The translations under genes were made by a program, and so were the position numbers. The notes below the pieces were generated by a model. That model worked only from the letters and a program-made list of their open reading frames with translations, had not been told where the DNA came from and ran no database searches. Shown here in pieces: positions 63,366-64,000 of a DNA stretch of 64,000 bases. Source of the stretch: Kordia sp965224175 (GTDB lineage Bacteria > Bacteroidota > Bacteroidia > Flavobacteriales > Flavobacteriaceae). The stretch covers positions 2,666,001-2,730,000 of the forward strand of contig NZ_OZ245041.1 in NCBI RefSeq assembly GCF_965224175.1. Direction: 5' to 3'. Within the stretch, counting starts at the first letter, position 1. Each line of letters begins with the position of its first letter.

Positions 63366-64000
63366 TTAGAATCCGAATCCTACACCAAAAGCAAAACGTC
63401 CGCCATCATCAGAACTAAATAATGAGAAGCGCGCTGTTAGCATGTTTGCGCCACTCACCCAAACTCCGCCACCAAGCGATGTATTCCACTTTTTAGACGC
63501 ATCATTTTCAACCCAAACTCTACCATAGTCAAATCCGCCAAAAAGACCTATATTGATTGGTAATACGCCTGTTTTTATACGTCGTAGATTCAAACGAATG
63601 TCTGTAGTTTGTACAAATGCTTGTTTTCCTGTAAAGCGTTCATTTCTGAATCCGCGTAAGCCCGTATTTGCTCCTAAATTTGCTCCTTGATAGAATTCAA
63701 AACCATCTCCAAGATTTAGATGTCCGCGTAATTTGGTTGCCAATACTAATTGTCCACTAGGGATTAATTTATGATCTATGGCAAGTTCTGGAATTACATA
63801 TCCGAATCCTTTGGAAGTGCTTACATTGTTTTTGTATCCTGTTTGCAGACTTACTTCCATTCCCATAGTTGGAAATGCATCATTATCTACATTTTTAAAG
63901 TGATATACTGCATCTACGCCATAGAAATCTTGTTTGTCAAATACACCTGAGTTTGCAGGTAATGTTAGGTCTAGAAATCGTCCTACAGTACGTTCTACTT
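63366..64000 (-). CDS. BamA/surface-antigen-type outer-membrane barrel (5' end outside window)
   Basis: The frame is open to the right edge, so this is the C-terminal 210 residues or so of a larger gene. Barrel strands include VPELAIDHKLIPSGQLVLA, NTGLRGFRNERFTGKQA (a BamA-like GLRGF loop) and a final GRFAFGVGFGF ending in Phe. It belongs to the Omp85/D15 superfamily. The short downstream frame from the internal ATG at 63866 is only part of it. Confidence 0.8.
   Translation of the reverse strand, partial: VERTVGRFLDLTLPANSGVFDKQDFYGVDAVYHFKNVDNDAFPTMGMEVSLQTGYKNNVSTSKGFGYVIPELAIDHKLIPSGQLVLATKLRGHLNLGDGFEFYQGANLGANTGLRGFRNERFTGKQAFVQTTDIRLNLRRIKTGVLPINIGLFGGFDYGRVWVENDASKKWNTSLGGGVWVSGANMLTARFSLFSSDDGGRFAFGVGFGF

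Overview
The window comes from an AT-rich Bacteroidota chromosome, most likely a marine member of the Flavobacteriaceae. A Kordia-like genus would fit, but that is an inference from gene content. The reasons are a type IX secretion sorting tail, SusC/Oar-type TonB receptors, DUF6090 and DUF547 proteins, a mevalonate pathway, TAnnTTTG-type promoters, GG-type lanthipeptide leaders and an arsenosugar gene cluster. No rRNA, tRNA, transposase or CRISPR array was seen.

Region 1 (1-4.6 kb) is a RiPP-type locus. The 3' end of a gene for a concatemeric Thr/Cys-rich protein (five tandem 41-residue units, each with three TGxxGC motifs) ends at a strong terminator. An APH-fold kinase, a HopA1-family protein and a LanC cyclase follow in one operon. 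Kinase plus HopA1 is the dehydration pair of class V lanthipeptides. Here it is joined to a LanC with intact zinc ligands and a multi-core candidate substrate, which makes this the most interesting system in the window.

Region 2 (4.9-11.2 kb) is an arsenosugar biosynthesis cluster: AhpD-like protein, radical SAM ArsS, rhodanese, TIGR04282-type transferase, DM13/T9SS protein, purine nucleoside phosphorylase, DoxX and ArsM. A TIGR04283-type glycosyltransferase of the same pathway lies apart, at 26 kb.

Region 3 (11.25-18.35 kb) is a block flanked by directly repeated, REP-rich DNA. It carries RNase HI plus a UvrD helicase with an inserted nuclease domain, a Cas2/SinR-like protein plus a two-TM protein, a Shedu nuclease and a duplicated-domain lipoprotein. 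These modules are separated by imperfect palindromes sharing a TTGCTAAC/GTTAGCAA core, resembling attC sites. It looks like a defence-rich, integron-like cassette array without a local integrase.

Region 4 (18.4-43.9 kb) is mostly envelope and housekeeping: a WG-like protein, VOC protein, TonB receptor, sterol desaturase-like hydroxylase, two DUF547 proteins, ECF sigma factor with a membrane partner, TraB/GumN protein, an orphan lanthipeptide precursor, a lipoprotein RidA, outer-membrane barrels, a GH113-like lipoprotein, an FAD/Fe-S redox pair and a three-gene glycosyltransferase operon.

Region 5 (43.9-64 kb) holds a TPR sensor kinase with its regulator and a small unlisted lipoprotein, an RluB-like enzyme with Glu at the usual catalytic Asp, a nitrilase, the mevalonate kinase/decarboxylase/UbiA operon, a BaiN-type flavoprotein, a GH25 lysozyme, a second pseudouridine synthase, a second orphan lanthipeptide precursor, a LytS/LytTR pair, an alpha/beta hydrolase, a SIR2-like protein and a truncated BamA-like barrel at the right edge.
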